64,000 nt of DNA from Frisingicoccus caecimuris (GCF_004340975.1 NZ_SLXA01000007.1:62001-126000); one strand, 5' to 3'; shown: positions 38,176 through 48,356, numbered from the stretch's first letter. Notes: generated by a model not told the origin, from the letters alone. Program-made: numbers and translations.

Positions 38176-39039
38176 TTATTCACGGCGCCATCTTCCGGAA
38201 GCGCCGCATGGTAAGATCAGGCCGTTGCCGGAAACAGGTAACCCAACTTCGTCGGAAACAACATGACCGCCGAATTTTGGAGTCAGTTCGGTGGAAAGCA
38301 TGTAAGTCAATACTGCTGGCTGTAAGCCGGTTGTATAGGAATTTACAAGATAAAACAGTGGATTGTCACTGAGCAGCTTTGCGCATAATTGAATAAACGG
38401 ATGGATATTGGCTTCAATTTTCCAGATTTCACCCTTAGGTCCGCGTCCGTAAGAAGGAGGATCCATGATAATGGCATCGTAAGTGTTGCCGCGTCGAATC
38501 TCTCTCTCAACAAATTTTACGCAGTCATCGACAATCCAACGGATAGGTGCGTCGGAAAGGCCGCTGGACCGGGCGTTTTCCTTTGCCCAGGTGACCATCC
38601 CTTTGGATGCGTCCACATGGGTGACGCTGGCGCCGGCGGCTGCGGCAGCACAGGTAGCCCCGCCGGTATAGGCAAAAAGATTTAATACTTTGATTGGTCG
38701 GTGGGCGTCGCGGATGAGCTTGCTGAACCAATCCCAGTTTGCCGCCTGTTCCGGAAACAATCCAGTGTGTTTGAAGCTGAACGGTTTTAAGTTAAACGTC
38801 AGACTGCCATAGTGGATGGACCATTGTTCCGGCAAGTCAAAAAATTCCCATTGACCGCCGCCTTTATTGCTGCGGTGGTAATGACCGTTCATTTTGTTCC
38901 AGCCCCGATGTGTTTTCGGGGTATTCCATATCACCTGTGGATCCGGTCGGACGAGCAGATATTTCCCCCAACGTTCCAGTTTTTCTCCACCGGATGTATC
39001 AATAACTTCATAATCTTTCCAATGATTGGCAATAAACAT
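38176..39039 (-). CDS. Class I SAM-dependent rRNA-type methyltransferase
   Basis: 287 aa, the only clear reverse-strand gene. SAM site VLNLFAYTGGATCAAAAAGA with THVDASKGMVTWAKENA (motif II), and catalytic region IIMDPPSYGRGPKGE. This pattern is that of the RlmI/RlmK 23S rRNA methyltransferase family, though the PUA domain of RlmI is absent. RNA target unknown. It is convergent with the HAD gene and divergent from the PAS-sigma54 activator. Confidence 0.85.
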   Translation of the reverse strand: MFIANHWKDYEVIDTSGGEKLERWGKYLLVRPDPQVIWNTPKTHRGWNKMNGHYHRSNKGGGQWEFFDLPEQWSIHYGSLTFNLKPFSFKHTGLFPEQAANWDWFSKLIRDAHRPIKVLNLFAYTGGATCAAAAAGASVTHVDASKGMVTWAKENARSSGLSDAPIRWIVDDCVKFVEREIRRGNTYDAIIMDPPSYGRGPKGEIWKIEANIHPFIQLCAKLLSDNPLFYLVNSYTTGLQPAVLTYMLSTELTPKFGGHVVSDEVGLPVSGNGLILPCGASGRWRRE

Positions 39040-39193
39040 AAGGCACCTCTTCGCATTTTTTCTACCCTATATAATACATGAGGGATGCAGGTTTGTCCAT
39101 CCTGCGTCTGGATGGATTTCAATATTCGTTTTTGTAGATATTTTTGAGTATATGAATTATAATGAAATTGAAACACAAATGGGGGGATTGAAA

Positions 39194-40711
39194 ATGGAAC
39201 GGATAGAGGATCGTCTGGATTTCAGCAGATATGATAAATTGTTGGATGTGAAGAAGCTTATATCCCGGGGACTTGATGCAGTTGTGGGAGAACTACTGTA
39301 TACCCGTGAGATTTATGAAAAGTTACATGCCATTTTCGAGGATTCTCAGGATGGCTTTTTTATTACTGACGGCGAAGGACGTATTTTGATGGTAAATAAA
39401 GCTTATGAAGAAATGTCCGGGATTAAGAGCGAAGAAATATTGGGTGGTCATGTCAGGGAACTGGAAGGAAAATTAATTTCTTATTCTGCATCTTTGATCA
39501 CGATTCAGTCAGGGAAGCCAATGACAATTGAGCAGACCTTCTACAGGACCGGACGAAAGGCCTACATCAGCAGCACGCCGATTTTTGATGATGACGGGAA
39601 GATTGTCATGATTGTGAGTAATACAAGAGATTTTCAAATGATTGAAGATTTGCGGCGGGAACTGACTCAGAAGAATGAGCAGGTACAGGAGTACGAAGAA
39701 CGGATTAAGGCGATGGCCCAACAGAATATCAACCAGTCCCAGCTTCTGGTCAATGACCCCCGGATGTATGAGACGATTTACAAGGCTTCCAAGGTGGCTG
39801 ATAAAGATACAACAGTCCTAATCCAGGGGGAAACCGGTACGGGCAAGGAAATGCTGGCAAATTTCATACATCAGAACAGTTTGAGAAAAGATAAGATTTT
39901 ACTGTGTCTGAACTGCGGAGCCATCTCGAGAGACTTGATCGAGACCGAATTGTTTGGCTATGTGGGAGGCGCTTTTACGGGCGGGCTTCCGAAGGGGAAG
40001 CCGGGATACTTTGAGATAGCTGACGGCGGGACCTTGTTTTTAGATGAAATCGGAGAATTGCCTTTTAATGTTCAGATGAAGCTATTAAGAACCCTCCAGG
40101 AGAAAGAAATTATCCGGGTAGGAGCAGGCAAACCCAAAAAGGTCGATGTACGGGTGATCGCGGCAACGAACAGAGATTTGATGCAGATGGTCGAACGGAA
40201 TGAATTCCGGGCCGATCTCTATTATCGCTTAAATGTGGTCAATATTGAGATTCCGCCGCTCAGGGAGAGAAGGCAGGATATTGTTCCGTTGGCAAATCTT
40301 TTTTTAAAGCGGTTTAATGATAAATTCAAAACAAATAAGAGCCTGAGCGCTTATTCTTATAAAATGCTTGAGGATTATGACTGGCCGGGAAATGTCCGGG
40401 AACTTAAAAATACCATTGAGAAAATGGTGATTTTAAGCGATGAAGACATCATATCTGTGGCGGATATTAAGAAAGAAGAATCCAGATTTGCTTTTGAACG
40501 TCCTGAAATCGGAGCCGTGAACTTGAAAGAGATACTGGAACAGATTGAATTGCAATATATCCATGAATATTATGAGGAGTATAAGACGTTGGAGAAGGCT
40601 GCGGACAAGTTGGGGGTAAATGTGAAGACGCTTTCCAGGAGAAAAAGATATCTTGAACAAAAATATTTATTGGATGAACAGGAGTTTAACAAGGAGAAAT
40701 CTCAAATATAA
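39194..40711 (+). CDS. PAS-domain sigma-54-dependent transcriptional activator
   Basis: 505 aa from ATG 39194, which has GGGGGG seven bases upstream; the frame stays open far upstream over the divergent gene. A PAS sensor (about 45-150; DSQ-type GFFITDGEGRILMVNKAYE) and short coiled coil precede the AAA+ domain: Walker A GETGTGKE (212-219), sigma54-contact loop GAFTGG (259-264) and Walker B TLFLDEIGEL (280-289). A Fis-type HTH (LEKAADKLGVNVKTLSRRKR) ends it. The loop normally reads GAFTGA. It very likely activates abfD next door. Confidence 0.93.
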   Translation: MERIEDRLDFSRYDKLLDVKKLISRGLDAVVGELLYTREIYEKLHAIFEDSQDGFFITDGEGRILMVNKAYEEMSGIKSEEILGGHVRELEGKLISYSASLITIQSGKPMTIEQTFYRTGRKAYISSTPIFDDDGKIVMIVSNTRDFQMIEDLRRELTQKNEQVQEYEERIKAMAQQNINQSQLLVNDPRMYETIYKASKVADKDTTVLIQGETGTGKEMLANFIHQNSLRKDKILLCLNCGAISRDLIETELFGYVGGAFTGGLPKGKPGYFEIADGGTLFLDEIGELPFNVQMKLLRTLQEKEIIRVGAGKPKKVDVRVIAATNRDLMQMVERNEFRADLYYRLNVVNIEIPPLRERRQDIVPLANLFLKRFNDKFKTNKSLSAYSYKMLEDYDWPGNVRELKNTIEKMVILSDEDIISVADIKKEESRFAFERPEIGAVNLKEILEQIELQYIHEYYEEYKTLEKAADKLGVNVKTLSRRKRYLEQKYLLDEQEFNKEKSQI

Positions 40712-40764
40712 GAAAAATCTCAAAAACGAGAAGCGGGAAAGGGAAATAAATCTCATAATTGAGA
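40700..40764 (+). promoter_or_regulatory. Upstream activator sites: three TCTCA...GAGA palindromes
   Basis: TCTCATAATTGAGA (40751-40764) is near-perfectly palindromic. TCTCAAAAACGAGA (40718-40731) and a weaker TCTCAAATATAAGA (40700-40713) repeat the half sites. They lie 83-147 bp upstream of the sigma54 promoter, the usual enhancer distance for the activator encoded directly upstream. Confidence 0.65.
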
Positions 40765-40846
40765 ATAAAATCGGAGGAATTGACGGAGAGAATTGATTTT
40801 ACACCGTCAGTTCCTTATTTTATTGGATTTATAATTGATTTTCAAG

Positions 40847-40864
40847 TTGGCACAAAATTTGCTA
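40847..40864 (+). promoter_or_regulatory. Sigma-54 (-24/-12) promoter of abfD
   Basis: TTGGCACAAAATTTGCTA: GG and GC are separated by exactly 10 bp, a near-consensus sigma54 promoter. It lies 60 bp before the abfD start. Confidence 0.92.
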
Positions 40865-40923
40865 TTAGTTAAATTGATGACAAAAATGGCAGTGAAAGCT
40901 AAAATAAAAAAGGAGAGGTAACT

Positions 40924-42375
40924 ATGGCTTTAATGACAGGTAAAGAGTATGAAGAAAGTTTAAAAAAAATGAAGATGCGGATTTTCCTTTTTGGTGAGGA
41001 AATGGAAACGGCAGTCGGCAATCCGATTCTCCAGCCGTCCATCAATTCCATCAAAGCGACCTATGATCTGGCGCATATGCCGGAGTATGAGGATTTGATG
41101 ACAGCAACCTCCAATATTACAGGTGAAAAAATCAATCGTTTTACACACATTCATCAGAGCGCCGAGGATCTGGTGAAGAAGGTAAAAATGCAGCGTCTGC
41201 TCGGACAGAAGACAGCGGCTTGTTTCCAGCGCTGTGTTGGCATGGATGCTTTTAATGCGGTATACAGCACAACTTATGAAGTGGACCAGAAGTGCGGAAC
41301 AAATTATCATGAGAATTTTAGAAAATTTGCCGCATATGTTCAGGAGAATGACCTGGTGGTTGACGGCGCTATGACAGACACCAAGGGTGACCGGAGTCTT
41401 GCGCCTTCCAAACAGGCAGACCCGGATTTGTATCTTCACGTTGTTGAACGTCGTCCGGACGGTATTGTTGTCCGCGGCGCAAAGGCCCATCAGACAGGTA
41501 TTGTCAATTCCCATGAGGTTCTCGTTATGCCGACAGTGGCTATGGGACCGGATGATAAAGACTATGCCGTATCTTTTGCAGTGCCGCTGGATTCGGAAGG
41601 TCTGGTCATGGTCGTTGGACGTCAGAGCTGCGATACACGAAAGACAGAAAATACCACATTGGATGTAGGTAACGATGTCTACGGCGGTATGGAAGCGTTG
41701 ACTGTATTTGACAACGTGTTTGTTCCGAATGACCGTATTTTCTTAAATGGTGAAACCGAATTTGCCGGTATGCTTGTAGAACGCTTTGCCGGATACCACA
41801 GACAGAGCTATGGCGGATGTAAAGTCGGCGTGGGCGACGTACTGATCGGCGCAACAGCCCTTGCAGCCGAATACAATGGCGCGGAGAAAGCTTCCCATAT
41901 CAAAGATAAACTGATCGAAATGACCCACTTGAATGAAACATTATATTGCTGCGGCATTGCATGTTCCTCCGAAGGAACAGAGACAGCGTCAGGCAACTAT
42001 CTGATTGATCTGATGCTGGCCAACGTATGTAAGCAGAACGTGACACGCTTCCCATATGAGATTGCCCGTCTGGCTCAGGATATTGCCGGAGGTCTGATGG
42101 TAACTCTTCCGTCGGAAAAAGATATCAACCATCCGGTAGCCGGCGCTTATATTAAAAAATACTTTGCCGGAACATCGACAACGCCGATTGAAAATCGTTT
42201 TAAGATCATGCGTCTCATTGAAAACCTGACAATGGGAACCGCCGCGGTAGGATATCTGACCGAATCCCTCCACGGCGCAGGAAGTCCGCAGGCTCAGAGA
42301 GTCGTTATTTCCAGACAGAGCAATATGCCGGGTAAGAAAGCGCTGGCAAAAGCCATTGTACATATTGAAGATTAA
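40924..42375 (+). CDS. abfD: 4-hydroxybutyryl-CoA dehydratase / vinylacetyl-CoA isomerase
   Basis: 483 aa flavin and 4Fe-4S enzyme that turns 4-hydroxybutyryl-CoA into crotonyl-CoA. Cluster ligands known from the clostridial enzyme are present: two cysteines in AACFQRCVGM (Cys100, Cys104) and His292 and Cys299 in YHRQSYGGCK. The next residue, Lys300, is also conserved. It links 4-hydroxybutyrate (from GABA or succinate) to butyrate formation. Single gene with a sigma54 promoter, so expression should need the PAS activator and an inducing signal. AAGGAGAGG precedes the ATG. Confidence 0.95.
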   Translation: MALMTGKEYEESLKKMKMRIFLFGEEMETAVGNPILQPSINSIKATYDLAHMPEYEDLMTATSNITGEKINRFTHIHQSAEDLVKKVKMQRLLGQKTAACFQRCVGMDAFNAVYSTTYEVDQKCGTNYHENFRKFAAYVQENDLVVDGAMTDTKGDRSLAPSKQADPDLYLHVVERRPDGIVVRGAKAHQTGIVNSHEVLVMPTVAMGPDDKDYAVSFAVPLDSEGLVMVVGRQSCDTRKTENTTLDVGNDVYGGMEALTVFDNVFVPNDRIFLNGETEFAGMLVERFAGYHRQSYGGCKVGVGDVLIGATALAAEYNGAEKASHIKDKLIEMTHLNETLYCCGIACSSEGTETASGNYLIDLMLANVCKQNVTRFPYEIARLAQDIAGGLMVTLPSEKDINHPVAGAYIKKYFAGTSTTPIENRFKIMRLIENLTMGTAAVGYLTESLHGAGSPQAQRVVISRQSNMPGKKALAKAIVHIED

Positions 42376-42389
42376 TTAAGAAACGGGAC

Positions 42390-42428
42390 GCCCCGAAGGT
42401 TTGAAAGGACCTTTGGGGCGGCGTTTTT
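42390..42428 (+). terminator. Terminator after abfD
   Basis: GCCCCGAAGGT (42390-42400) pairs with ACCTTTGGGGC (42409-42419), one G-U pair, followed by GGCGTTTTT. Confidence 0.85.
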
Positions 42429-42456
42429 AAGTTTTTTCAAAAGTACAAAAAAAAAC

Positions 42457-42485
42457 TTGCATATTACTGGCAAATCATGTATAAT
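42457..42485 (+). promoter_or_regulatory. Sigma-A promoter of the S10 superoperon
   Basis: TTGCAT (42457-42462), 17-bp spacer, TATAAT (42480-42485). Transcription should start near 42492, giving a 230-nt leader before rpsJ. Confidence 0.85.
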
Positions 42486-42497
42486 AACGAATGTTGT

Positions 42498-42683
42498 GAC
42501 ATTGATAGCTGTGAAGCGTGAGGTTGCTGCAGGCCATGCAGGTGTTCCGTGGAGCGAATGTCAAGTTAGAAAAACTGGCGACAAGTCACTGTACAATGTA
42601 GAACCATCTGTGAGGAACAGAGATGACGTGTGCGTAGAGAGAAGAGGACACACACGGGAAGATGTACAGTCACCGCTTGTCGT
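42498..42683 (+). ncRNA. Structured S10-operon leader (probable autoregulatory RNA)
   Basis: Two domains can be folded by eye. Domain 1 is closed by GACATT (42498-42503) with AATGTC (42557-42562). Domain 2 is closed by GCGACAAG with CTTGTCGT (42578-42585/42676-42683) and ACTGTACA with TGTACAGT (42588-42595/42663-42670). It encloses two hairpins, 42605-42625 (CATCTGT/ACAGAGATG) and 42627-42656 (CGTGTG/CACACG), forming a three-way junction. In other bacteria L4 represses this operon through its leader; the same job is inferred here. Confidence 0.65.
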
Positions 42684-42721
42684 ACTGAATGTAAAAGTGC
42701 GAAAAGGAGGCGACTTTTTTT

Positions 42722-43039
42722 ATGGCAAGTCAAGTAATGAGAATTACGTTAAAAGCGTATGATCACAAATTAATCGATCAGAGTGCCGGAAAAATTATCG
42801 AAACTGTAAAGAAAACGGGATCCAAGGTGAGTGGACCAGTGCCGCTGCCGACAAAGAAAGAAGTAGTTACAATTCTTAGAGCTGTACACAAATATAAAGA
42901 TTCCCGGGAACAGTTCGAACAGAGAACGCACAAGAGACTGATCGATATCATCACACCAACACAGAAAACTGTAGATGCATTATCCAGACTGGAGATGCCT
43001 GCCGGTGTGTACATCGACATCAAGATGAAAACAAAATAA
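42722..43039 (+). CDS. rpsJ: 30S ribosomal protein S10
   Basis: 105 aa, [20 protein letters not shown]; family-typical length, with the KSREQFE-like segment ([18 protein letters not shown]). AAAAGGAGGCG precedes the ATG. Besides ribosome assembly S10 acts as NusE in antitermination. First gene of the S10 operon. Confidence 0.97.
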   Translation: MASQVMRITLKAYDHKLIDQSAGKIIETVKKTGSKVSGPVPLPTKKEVVTILRAVHKYKDSREQFEQRTHKRLIDIITPTQKTVDALSRLEMPAGVYIDIKMKTK

Positions 43040-43151
43040 TTCATGATGGAAATTATCCTTAGTGTTGAGGAAGTATAGAATTACCGAATCAATACATCTA
43101 GGATGATTGCACATACAGTGTAATCCGCTGTAGATGAAACAGGAGGTAAAT

Positions 43152-43781
43152 ATGAAGAAAGCGATTTTAACAACCAAAGTTGGAATGACTCAGATTTTCA
43201 ACGAAGATGGAGTTCTGACTCCAGTAACAGTTCTTCAGGCCGGACCTTGCGTTGTAACACAGGTTAAGACTGTAGAAAATGATGGATACGCTGCAGTTCA
43301 GGTTGGATTCGGCGATATCAGAGAAAAATTAGTGAACAAACCGATGAAAGGTCACTTTGCAAAAGCAGGTGTTGCTCCAAAGAGATTTGTTCGGGAATTC
43401 AGATTAGAAGATGCTGAAAGCTATGCTGTAGGTCAGGAAATCAAAGCGGACGTTTTTGCTGCTGGAGATAAAGTAGACGCTACTGCTAAATCCAAAGGTA
43501 AAGGCTTCCAGGGCGCAATCAAGAGACACGGACAGTCCAGAGGACCTATGGCTCATGGTTCCAAATACCACAGACATGCAGGTTCCAACGGTTCCGCAAC
43601 AACACCAGGCCGCGTTTTTAAAGGAAAGAAAATGCCGGGACATATGGGTGCGGTAAGAATTACAGTTCAGAATCTTGAAGTTGTCAGAGTTGATGCTGAA
43701 CAGAACTTAATCTTAGTTAAAGGTGCGGTACCAGGACCTAAGAAATCTTTAGTAATGATTAAGGAATCAACCAAAGCCTAA
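43152..43781 (+). CDS. rplC: 50S ribosomal protein L3
   Basis: 209 aa. ATG 43152 ([16 protein letters not shown]) after AGGAGGTAAAT; the ATG at 43134 is rejected because it lies upstream of that site. Conserved [21 protein letters not shown] segment reaches the peptidyl-transferase centre and appears normal. Confidence 0.97.
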   Translation: MKKAILTTKVGMTQIFNEDGVLTPVTVLQAGPCVVTQVKTVENDGYAAVQVGFGDIREKLVNKPMKGHFAKAGVAPKRFVREFRLEDAESYAVGQEIKADVFAAGDKVDATAKSKGKGFQGAIKRHGQSRGPMAHGSKYHRHAGSNGSATTPGRVFKGKKMPGHMGAVRITVQNLEVVRVDAEQNLILVKGAVPGPKKSLVMIKESTKA

Positions 43782-43808
43782 TGAGCTTTGAGGAAGGAGG
43801 ACATACAG

Positions 43809-44426
43809 ATGGCAAACGTATCTGTTTATAATATCGAAGGCAATCAGATTGGCGAGATGGAATTAAGCGATGCAGTATTTGGCGTTGAAGTAAACGAACA
43901 TCTCCTGCACATGGCTGTTGTAAATCATCTTGCTGCAAAACGCCAGGGAACACAGAGCGCAAAAACGCGTTCTGAAGTCAGCGGCGGAGGAAAGAAACCA
44001 TGGAGACAGAAAGGAACCGGTCATGCAAGACAGGGTTCAACAAGAGCTCCACAGTGGACAGGCGGCGGTGTTGTATTTGCTCCGAAGCCAAGAGATTATT
44101 CTTTCAAATTGAATAAGAAAGAAAGAAGAGCAGCTCTTAAATCTGCTTTATCCAGCAAAGTTGCAGAAAACAAGATCATCGTTTTAGATGCTTTTAATAT
44201 GGAAGAAGTTAAGACAAAGAAATTCAAAGCTGTTATGGATGCTTTAAAAGTTTCCAAAGCGCTGGTCGTTGTTGATAATAATAACAACGTTGTATTATCC
44301 GCAAGAAACATTCCGAGTGTTAAGACGGCTTCCACAAGCACAATTAACGTATACGATATTCTGAAATATGACACATTAGTGGTTACTCAGGATGCAGTTG
44401 CTACAATCCAGGAGGTGTACGCATAA
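43809..44426 (+). CDS. rplD: 50S ribosomal protein L4
   Basis: 205 aa from ATG 43809 ([19 protein letters not shown]) behind GGAAGGAGGACATACAG. The extended loop [20 protein letters not shown] lines the exit tunnel. L4 is the autoregulator of this operon in enterobacteria. Its stop overlaps the rplW start by one base. Confidence 0.97.
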   Translation: MANVSVYNIEGNQIGEMELSDAVFGVEVNEHLLHMAVVNHLAAKRQGTQSAKTRSEVSGGGKKPWRQKGTGHARQGSTRAPQWTGGGVVFAPKPRDYSFKLNKKERRAALKSALSSKVAENKIIVLDAFNMEEVKTKKFKAVMDALKVSKALVVVDNNNNVVLSARNIPSVKTASTSTINVYDILKYDTLVVTQDAVATIQEVYA

Positions 44427-44725
44427 TGGCTGATATTAAATATTATGACGTAATCCTTAAACCAGTGATTACAGAAAAAAGTATGAACCAGATGGCTGAG
44501 AAAAAATACACTTTCTTAGTGCATCCGCAGGCTACAAAGAGCCAGGTAAAAGAAGCTGTTGAGAAAATGTTCGAAGGAACAAAAGTTGCAAGCGTAAACA
44601 CAATGAACTGCGAAGGAAAAAACAAACGCCGCGGCATGGTTTATGGAAAGACAGCTAAAACCAAAAAAGCAATCGTTAAATTAACAGAAGACAGCAAAGA
44701 TATTGAAATCTTCGCCGGGTTATAA
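44426..44725 (+). CDS. rplW: 50S ribosomal protein L23
   Basis: 99 aa, located at the exit of the peptide tunnel and docking site for trigger factor and [23 protein letters not shown] is the family start motif. Translationally coupled to rplD (TAATG). Confidence 0.96.
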   Translation: MADIKYYDVILKPVITEKSMNQMAEKKYTFLVHPQATKSQVKEAVEKMFEGTKVASVNTMNCEGKNKRRGMVYGKTAKTKKAIVKLTEDSKDIEIFAGL

Positions 44726-44812
44726 GGATACCTGTTATAAGACTTGCTGAAACCAATAAATATACGCAAACAAGCGTGACAATAAATCAGACACTTGAAA
44801 GGAGTGAACAAA

Positions 44813-45658
44813 ATGGGTATTAAGACATTTAACCCATATACACCTTCCAGAAGACATATGACCGGTTCTGATTTCTCGGAGATCACAAAATCCACACCGA
44901 TGAAATCCTTAGTTGCAAAAAAGAAAAAAACTGCCGGACGTAATAATCAGGGAAAAATCACAGTTAGACATCACGGTGGTGGTGCAAAACAGAAATACAG
45001 AATTATCGATTTCAAGAGAAATAGAAAAGATGGTATTCCGGCTACGGTTAAAGCAATCGAATACGATCCAAACAGAACAGCCAATATCGCTTTGATCTGC
45101 TATGCAGACGGTGAATATTCTTATATCCTGGCTCCAAACGGACTTCAGGTTGGAATGAAAGTTATGAGTGGTGCGGATGCTGAAGTCAGAGTGGGTAACT
45201 GCTTACCTCTTTCCGAAATTCCTGTTGGTACTCAGGTACACAATATTGAGTTATATCCTGGCAAGGGCGGCCAGCTGGTTCGTTCCGCTGGTAACGCTGC
45301 TCAGTTAATGGCTAAAGAAGGAAAATATGCAACCCTTAGATTACCTTCCGGTGAAATGAGAATGGTACCGATCAGCGGCCGCGCGACCATCGGTCAGGTT
45401 GGAAACACAGATCATGAGCTGATCAATATCGGTAAAGCTGGTCGTAAACGTCACATGGGTATCCGCCCAACAGTCCGTGGTTCTGTTATGAACCCGAATG
45501 ACCATCCACACGGTGGTGGTGAAGGACGCGCACCAATCGGACGTTCTGGCCCAATGACTCCATGGGGCAAACCAGCACTGGGTCTTAAGACTCGTAAAAA
45601 GAACAAAAAATCTAACAAGATGATTGTTCGTAGACGCGACGGAAGCATGATTAAATAA
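44813..45658 (+). CDS. rplB: 50S ribosomal protein L2
   Basis: 281 aa from ATG 44813 ([17 protein letters not shown]) with GAAAGGAGTGAACAAA upstream. The conserved histidine region [19 protein letters not shown] near 225-243 contacts the peptidyl-transferase area. Confidence 0.97.
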   Translation: MGIKTFNPYTPSRRHMTGSDFSEITKSTPMKSLVAKKKKTAGRNNQGKITVRHHGGGAKQKYRIIDFKRNRKDGIPATVKAIEYDPNRTANIALICYADGEYSYILAPNGLQVGMKVMSGADAEVRVGNCLPLSEIPVGTQVHNIELYPGKGGQLVRSAGNAAQLMAKEGKYATLRLPSGEMRMVPISGRATIGQVGNTDHELINIGKAGRKRHMGIRPTVRGSVMNPNDHPHGGGEGRAPIGRSGPMTPWGKPALGLKTRKKNKKSNKMIVRRRDGSMIK

Positions 45659-45682
45659 GAATAATCTAAGGAGGTAAGACGC

Positions 45683-45961
45683 ATGTCTAGATCATTAAAA
45701 AAAGGACCATTTGCAGATGCAAGCTTACTTAAAAAAGTAGATGCTATGAACGCAGCTGGTGACAAGTCTGTTATTAAGACCTGGTCCCGCCGTTCCACGA
45801 TCTTCCCGCAGATGGTTGGACATACAATTGCTGTACATGATGGCAGAAAACATGTTCCAGTATATGTTACTGAAGATATGGTTGGTCACAAATTAGGAGA
45901 ATTCGTTGCCACTCGTACTTACAGAGGACATGGCAAAGACGAAAAGAAAGCAAGACGTTAG
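45683..45961 (+). CDS. rpsS: 30S ribosomal protein S19
   Basis: 92 aa, [19 protein letters not shown], with the conserved [20 protein letters not shown]. Head protein that contacts S13 and tRNA. AAGGAGGTAAGACGC precedes the start. Confidence 0.97.
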   Translation: MSRSLKKGPFADASLLKKVDAMNAAGDKSVIKTWSRRSTIFPQMVGHTIAVHDGRKHVPVYVTEDMVGHKLGEFVATRTYRGHGKDEKKARR

Positions 45962-45981
45962 TTTGAAAGGAGGTTTTATCC

Positions 45982-46368
45982 ATGGCTAAAGGACATAGAT
46001 CCCAGATTAAAAGAGAAAGAAATGCGAATAAAGATACAAGACCAAGCGCAAAATTATCCTACGCCAGAGTATCCGTTCAGAAAGCGTGCTTCGTTCTCGA
46101 TGCGATCAGAGGCAAGGATGTAAAAACAGCATTAGCAATTTTGGCATATAACCCAAGATATGCTTCTACAGTTATAGAGAAATTATTGAAATCTGCAATT
46201 GCAAATGCAGAGAACAACAATGGAATGAACCCAGACAACTTATTCATTGAGGAATGTTATGCAGATAAGGGACCTACAATGAAGAGAATCAGACCGAGAG
46301 CACAGGGTAGAGCTTACAGAATCGAAAAGAGAACAAGCCACATTACCATCGTGCTGAATGAGAGATAG
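45982..46368 (+). CDS. rplV: 50S ribosomal protein L22
   Basis: 128 aa. [18 protein letters not shown] start region; the beta-hairpin [20 protein letters not shown] lines the exit tunnel and looks intact (a macrolide-resistance hot spot in other species). Confidence 0.97.
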   Translation: MAKGHRSQIKRERNANKDTRPSAKLSYARVSVQKACFVLDAIRGKDVKTALAILAYNPRYASTVIEKLLKSAIANAENNNGMNPDNLFIEECYADKGPTMKRIRPRAQGRAYRIEKRTSHITIVLNER

Positions 46369-46378
46369 GAGGAAAATC

Positions 46379-47035
46379 ATGGGACAGAAAGTTAATCCTC
46401 ACGGCCTCAGAGTCGGAATTATTAAGGATTGGGATTCCAGATGGTATGCGGAAGCAGATTTTGCAGACAATCTGGTAGAAGATTATGAAATCAGAAAATA
46501 CCTTAAAAAGAGATTATACAACTCAGGTGTAGCCAAGATTGAAATCGAAAGAGCGTCTGACCGTCTGAAAATTATCATCTACACAGCAAAACCGGGTGTG
46601 GTTATCGGTAAAGGTGGTTCTGAAATCGAAAAAGTTAAAAGAGAACTTCAGAAATTTACAGATAAGAAATTACTGCTTGATATCAAAGAAGTAAAGAGAC
46701 CAGAAAGAGATGCTCAGCTTGTTGCTGAAAACATCGCTGCTCAGCTGGAAAACCGTATTTCTTTCCGTAGAGCAATGAAATCTGCAATGCAGAGAACAAT
46801 GAGAGCCGGCTGCCAGGGTATCAAAACTTCCGTATCCGGCCGTCTTGGCGGAGCTGATATGGCTCGTACAGAGTTCTACAGTGAAGGTACTATTCCACTT
46901 CAGACACTTCGTGCTGACATCGATTATGGATTTGCAGAAGCTGATACAACTTATGGTAAAGTTGGTGTTAAAACATGGATTTACCATGGAGAAGTACTTC
47001 CAGTAAAGGGAACAAAGGAAGGGAGCGATAAATAA
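46379..47035 (+). CDS. rpsC: 30S ribosomal protein S3
   Basis: 218 aa from ATG 46379 ([14 protein letters not shown]) after AGGAGGAAAATC. KH domain with [18 protein letters not shown]. Part of the mRNA entry pore with S4 and S5. One-base overlap with rplP. Confidence 0.97.
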   Translation: MGQKVNPHGLRVGIIKDWDSRWYAEADFADNLVEDYEIRKYLKKRLYNSGVAKIEIERASDRLKIIIYTAKPGVVIGKGGSEIEKVKRELQKFTDKKLLLDIKEVKRPERDAQLVAENIAAQLENRISFRRAMKSAMQRTMRAGCQGIKTSVSGRLGGADMARTEFYSEGTIPLQTLRADIDYGFAEADTTYGKVGVKTWIYHGEVLPVKGTKEGSDK

Positions 47036-47472
47036 TGTTAATGCCTAAAAGAGTTAAACGTCGTAAGCAGTTCCGTGGTACTATGAGAGGAAAGGCAACA
47101 CGTGGTAATAAAATTTCTTATGGTGAATATGGTATCGTAGCCTTAGAGCCAGGTTGGATTAAATCAAACCAGATTGAGGCAGCCCGTATCGCTATGACAC
47201 GTTACATTAAACGTGGTGGTAAAGTTTGGATTAAAATTTTCCCAGATAAACCAGTAACTACAAAACCAGCTGAAACACGTATGGGTTCCGGTAAAGGATC
47301 TCTTGAATATTGGGTAGCAGTTGTTAAGCCGGGCCGTGTAATGTTTGAAATTGCCGGTGTGCCTGAAGAAGTTGCCAGAGAGGCTCTTCGTCTTGCAACA
47401 CATAAGCTTCCTGTAAAATGTAAAGTTGTTTCTCGCGAAGACTTAGAAGGCGGTGATAACAGTGAAAATTAA
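47035..47472 (+). CDS. rplP: 50S ribosomal protein L16
   Basis: 145 aa, [15 protein letters not shown], with GYEFG-equivalent [17 protein letters not shown] and [20 protein letters not shown]. Located near the A-site tRNA elbow. Coupled to rpsC (TAATG); overlaps rpmC. Confidence 0.97.
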   Translation: MLMPKRVKRRKQFRGTMRGKATRGNKISYGEYGIVALEPGWIKSNQIEAARIAMTRYIKRGGKVWIKIFPDKPVTTKPAETRMGSGKGSLEYWVAVVKPGRVMFEIAGVPEEVAREALRLATHKLPVKCKVVSREDLEGGDNSEN

Positions 47473-47671
47473 TGTATATGTAGAAGATTTAAAAAAGAAA
47501 TCAGCTGCAGAATTAAATGACGAATTAGTAGCTGCTAAAAAGGAACTTTTCAACCTGAGATTCCAGAACGCAACAAATCAGTTAGATAACACGAGCAGAA
47601 TTAAGGAAGTTCGCAGAAACATTGCCAGAATTCAGACCGTTATCTCTGAAAAAGCGAACGCTGCACAGTAA
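47462..47671 (+). CDS. rpmC: 50S ribosomal protein L29
   Basis: 69 aa from GTG 47462 ([18 protein letters not shown]), with AAGGCGGTG upstream; a GTG at 47453 would add three residues. The helical hairpin [20 protein letters not shown] is typical. It starts inside the end of rplP. Confidence 0.95.
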   Translation: MKINVYVEDLKKKSAAELNDELVAAKKELFNLRFQNATNQLDNTSRIKEVRRNIARIQTVISEKANAAQ

Positions 47672-47692
47672 TCTGGAAAGGAGGAATTTGTT

Positions 47693-47947
47693 GTGGAAAG
47701 AAACCTTAGAAAAGTAAGAGTTGGAAAAGTAGTCAGCAATAAGATGGACAAGACAATCGTTGTTGCTATTGAAGACCGTGTAAAACATCCTCTTTATAAG
47801 AAGATTGTTAATAGAACTTATAAATTAAAAGCTCACGATGAAGCAAATGAATGTAACATCGGCGACAGAGTAAAAGTGATGGAAACAAGACCGTTATCTA
47901 AAGATAAGAGATGGAGACTTGTAGAAATCGTTGAAAAAGCTAAATAA
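47693..47947 (+). CDS. rpsQ: 30S ribosomal protein S17
   Basis: 84 aa from GTG 47693 ([20 protein letters not shown]) with AAAGGAGGAATTT upstream. OB fold with [20 protein letters not shown] at the C-terminus. Confidence 0.96.
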   Translation: MERNLRKVRVGKVVSNKMDKTIVVAIEDRVKHPLYKKIVNRTYKLKAHDEANECNIGDRVKVMETRPLSKDKRWRLVEIVEKAK

Positions 47948-47974
47948 TTGGTTTCGGATTAAGGAGGTAACGTC

Positions 47975-48343
47975 ATGATTCAACAGGAGACTAGACTTCG
48001 TGTTGCTGACAATACAGGTGCAAAAGAATTACTCTGCATCCGCGTATTAGGTGGTTCAACAAGAAGATATGCGAATATCGGTGACATTATCGTTGCTTCG
48101 GTCAAAGATGCAACACCAGGCGGTGTTGTAAAGAAGGGCGATGTTGTTAAAGCCGTTGTAGTTCGTACTGTAAAAGGTGCCCGCCGTAAAGACGGTTCAT
48201 ATATCAGATTCGACGAAAACGCTGCAGTTATCATCAAAGATGATATGAATCCAAAAGGAACTCGTATTTTTGGACCTGTGGCCAGAGAGCTGAGAGAGAA
48301 ACAGTTTATGAAGATTGTTTCCCTGGCACCAGAAGTACTTTAA
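47975..48343 (+). CDS. rplN: 50S ribosomal protein L14
   Basis: 122 aa, [20 protein letters not shown]; family length exactly. At the subunit interface, where RsfS binds. AAGGAGGTAACGTC precedes it. Confidence 0.97.
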   Translation: MIQQETRLRVADNTGAKELLCIRVLGGSTRRYANIGDIIVASVKDATPGGVVKKGDVVKAVVVRTVKGARRKDGSYIRFDENAAVIIKDDMNPKGTRIFGPVARELREKQFMKIVSLAPEVL

Positions 48344-48356
48344 GGAGGCGCCAACC

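Noticed and set aside
39026-39193. N-terminal extension of the sigma54 activator
   Set aside because: Covers the divergent methyltransferase start and the shared promoter region; ATG 39194 has a good ribosome binding site.
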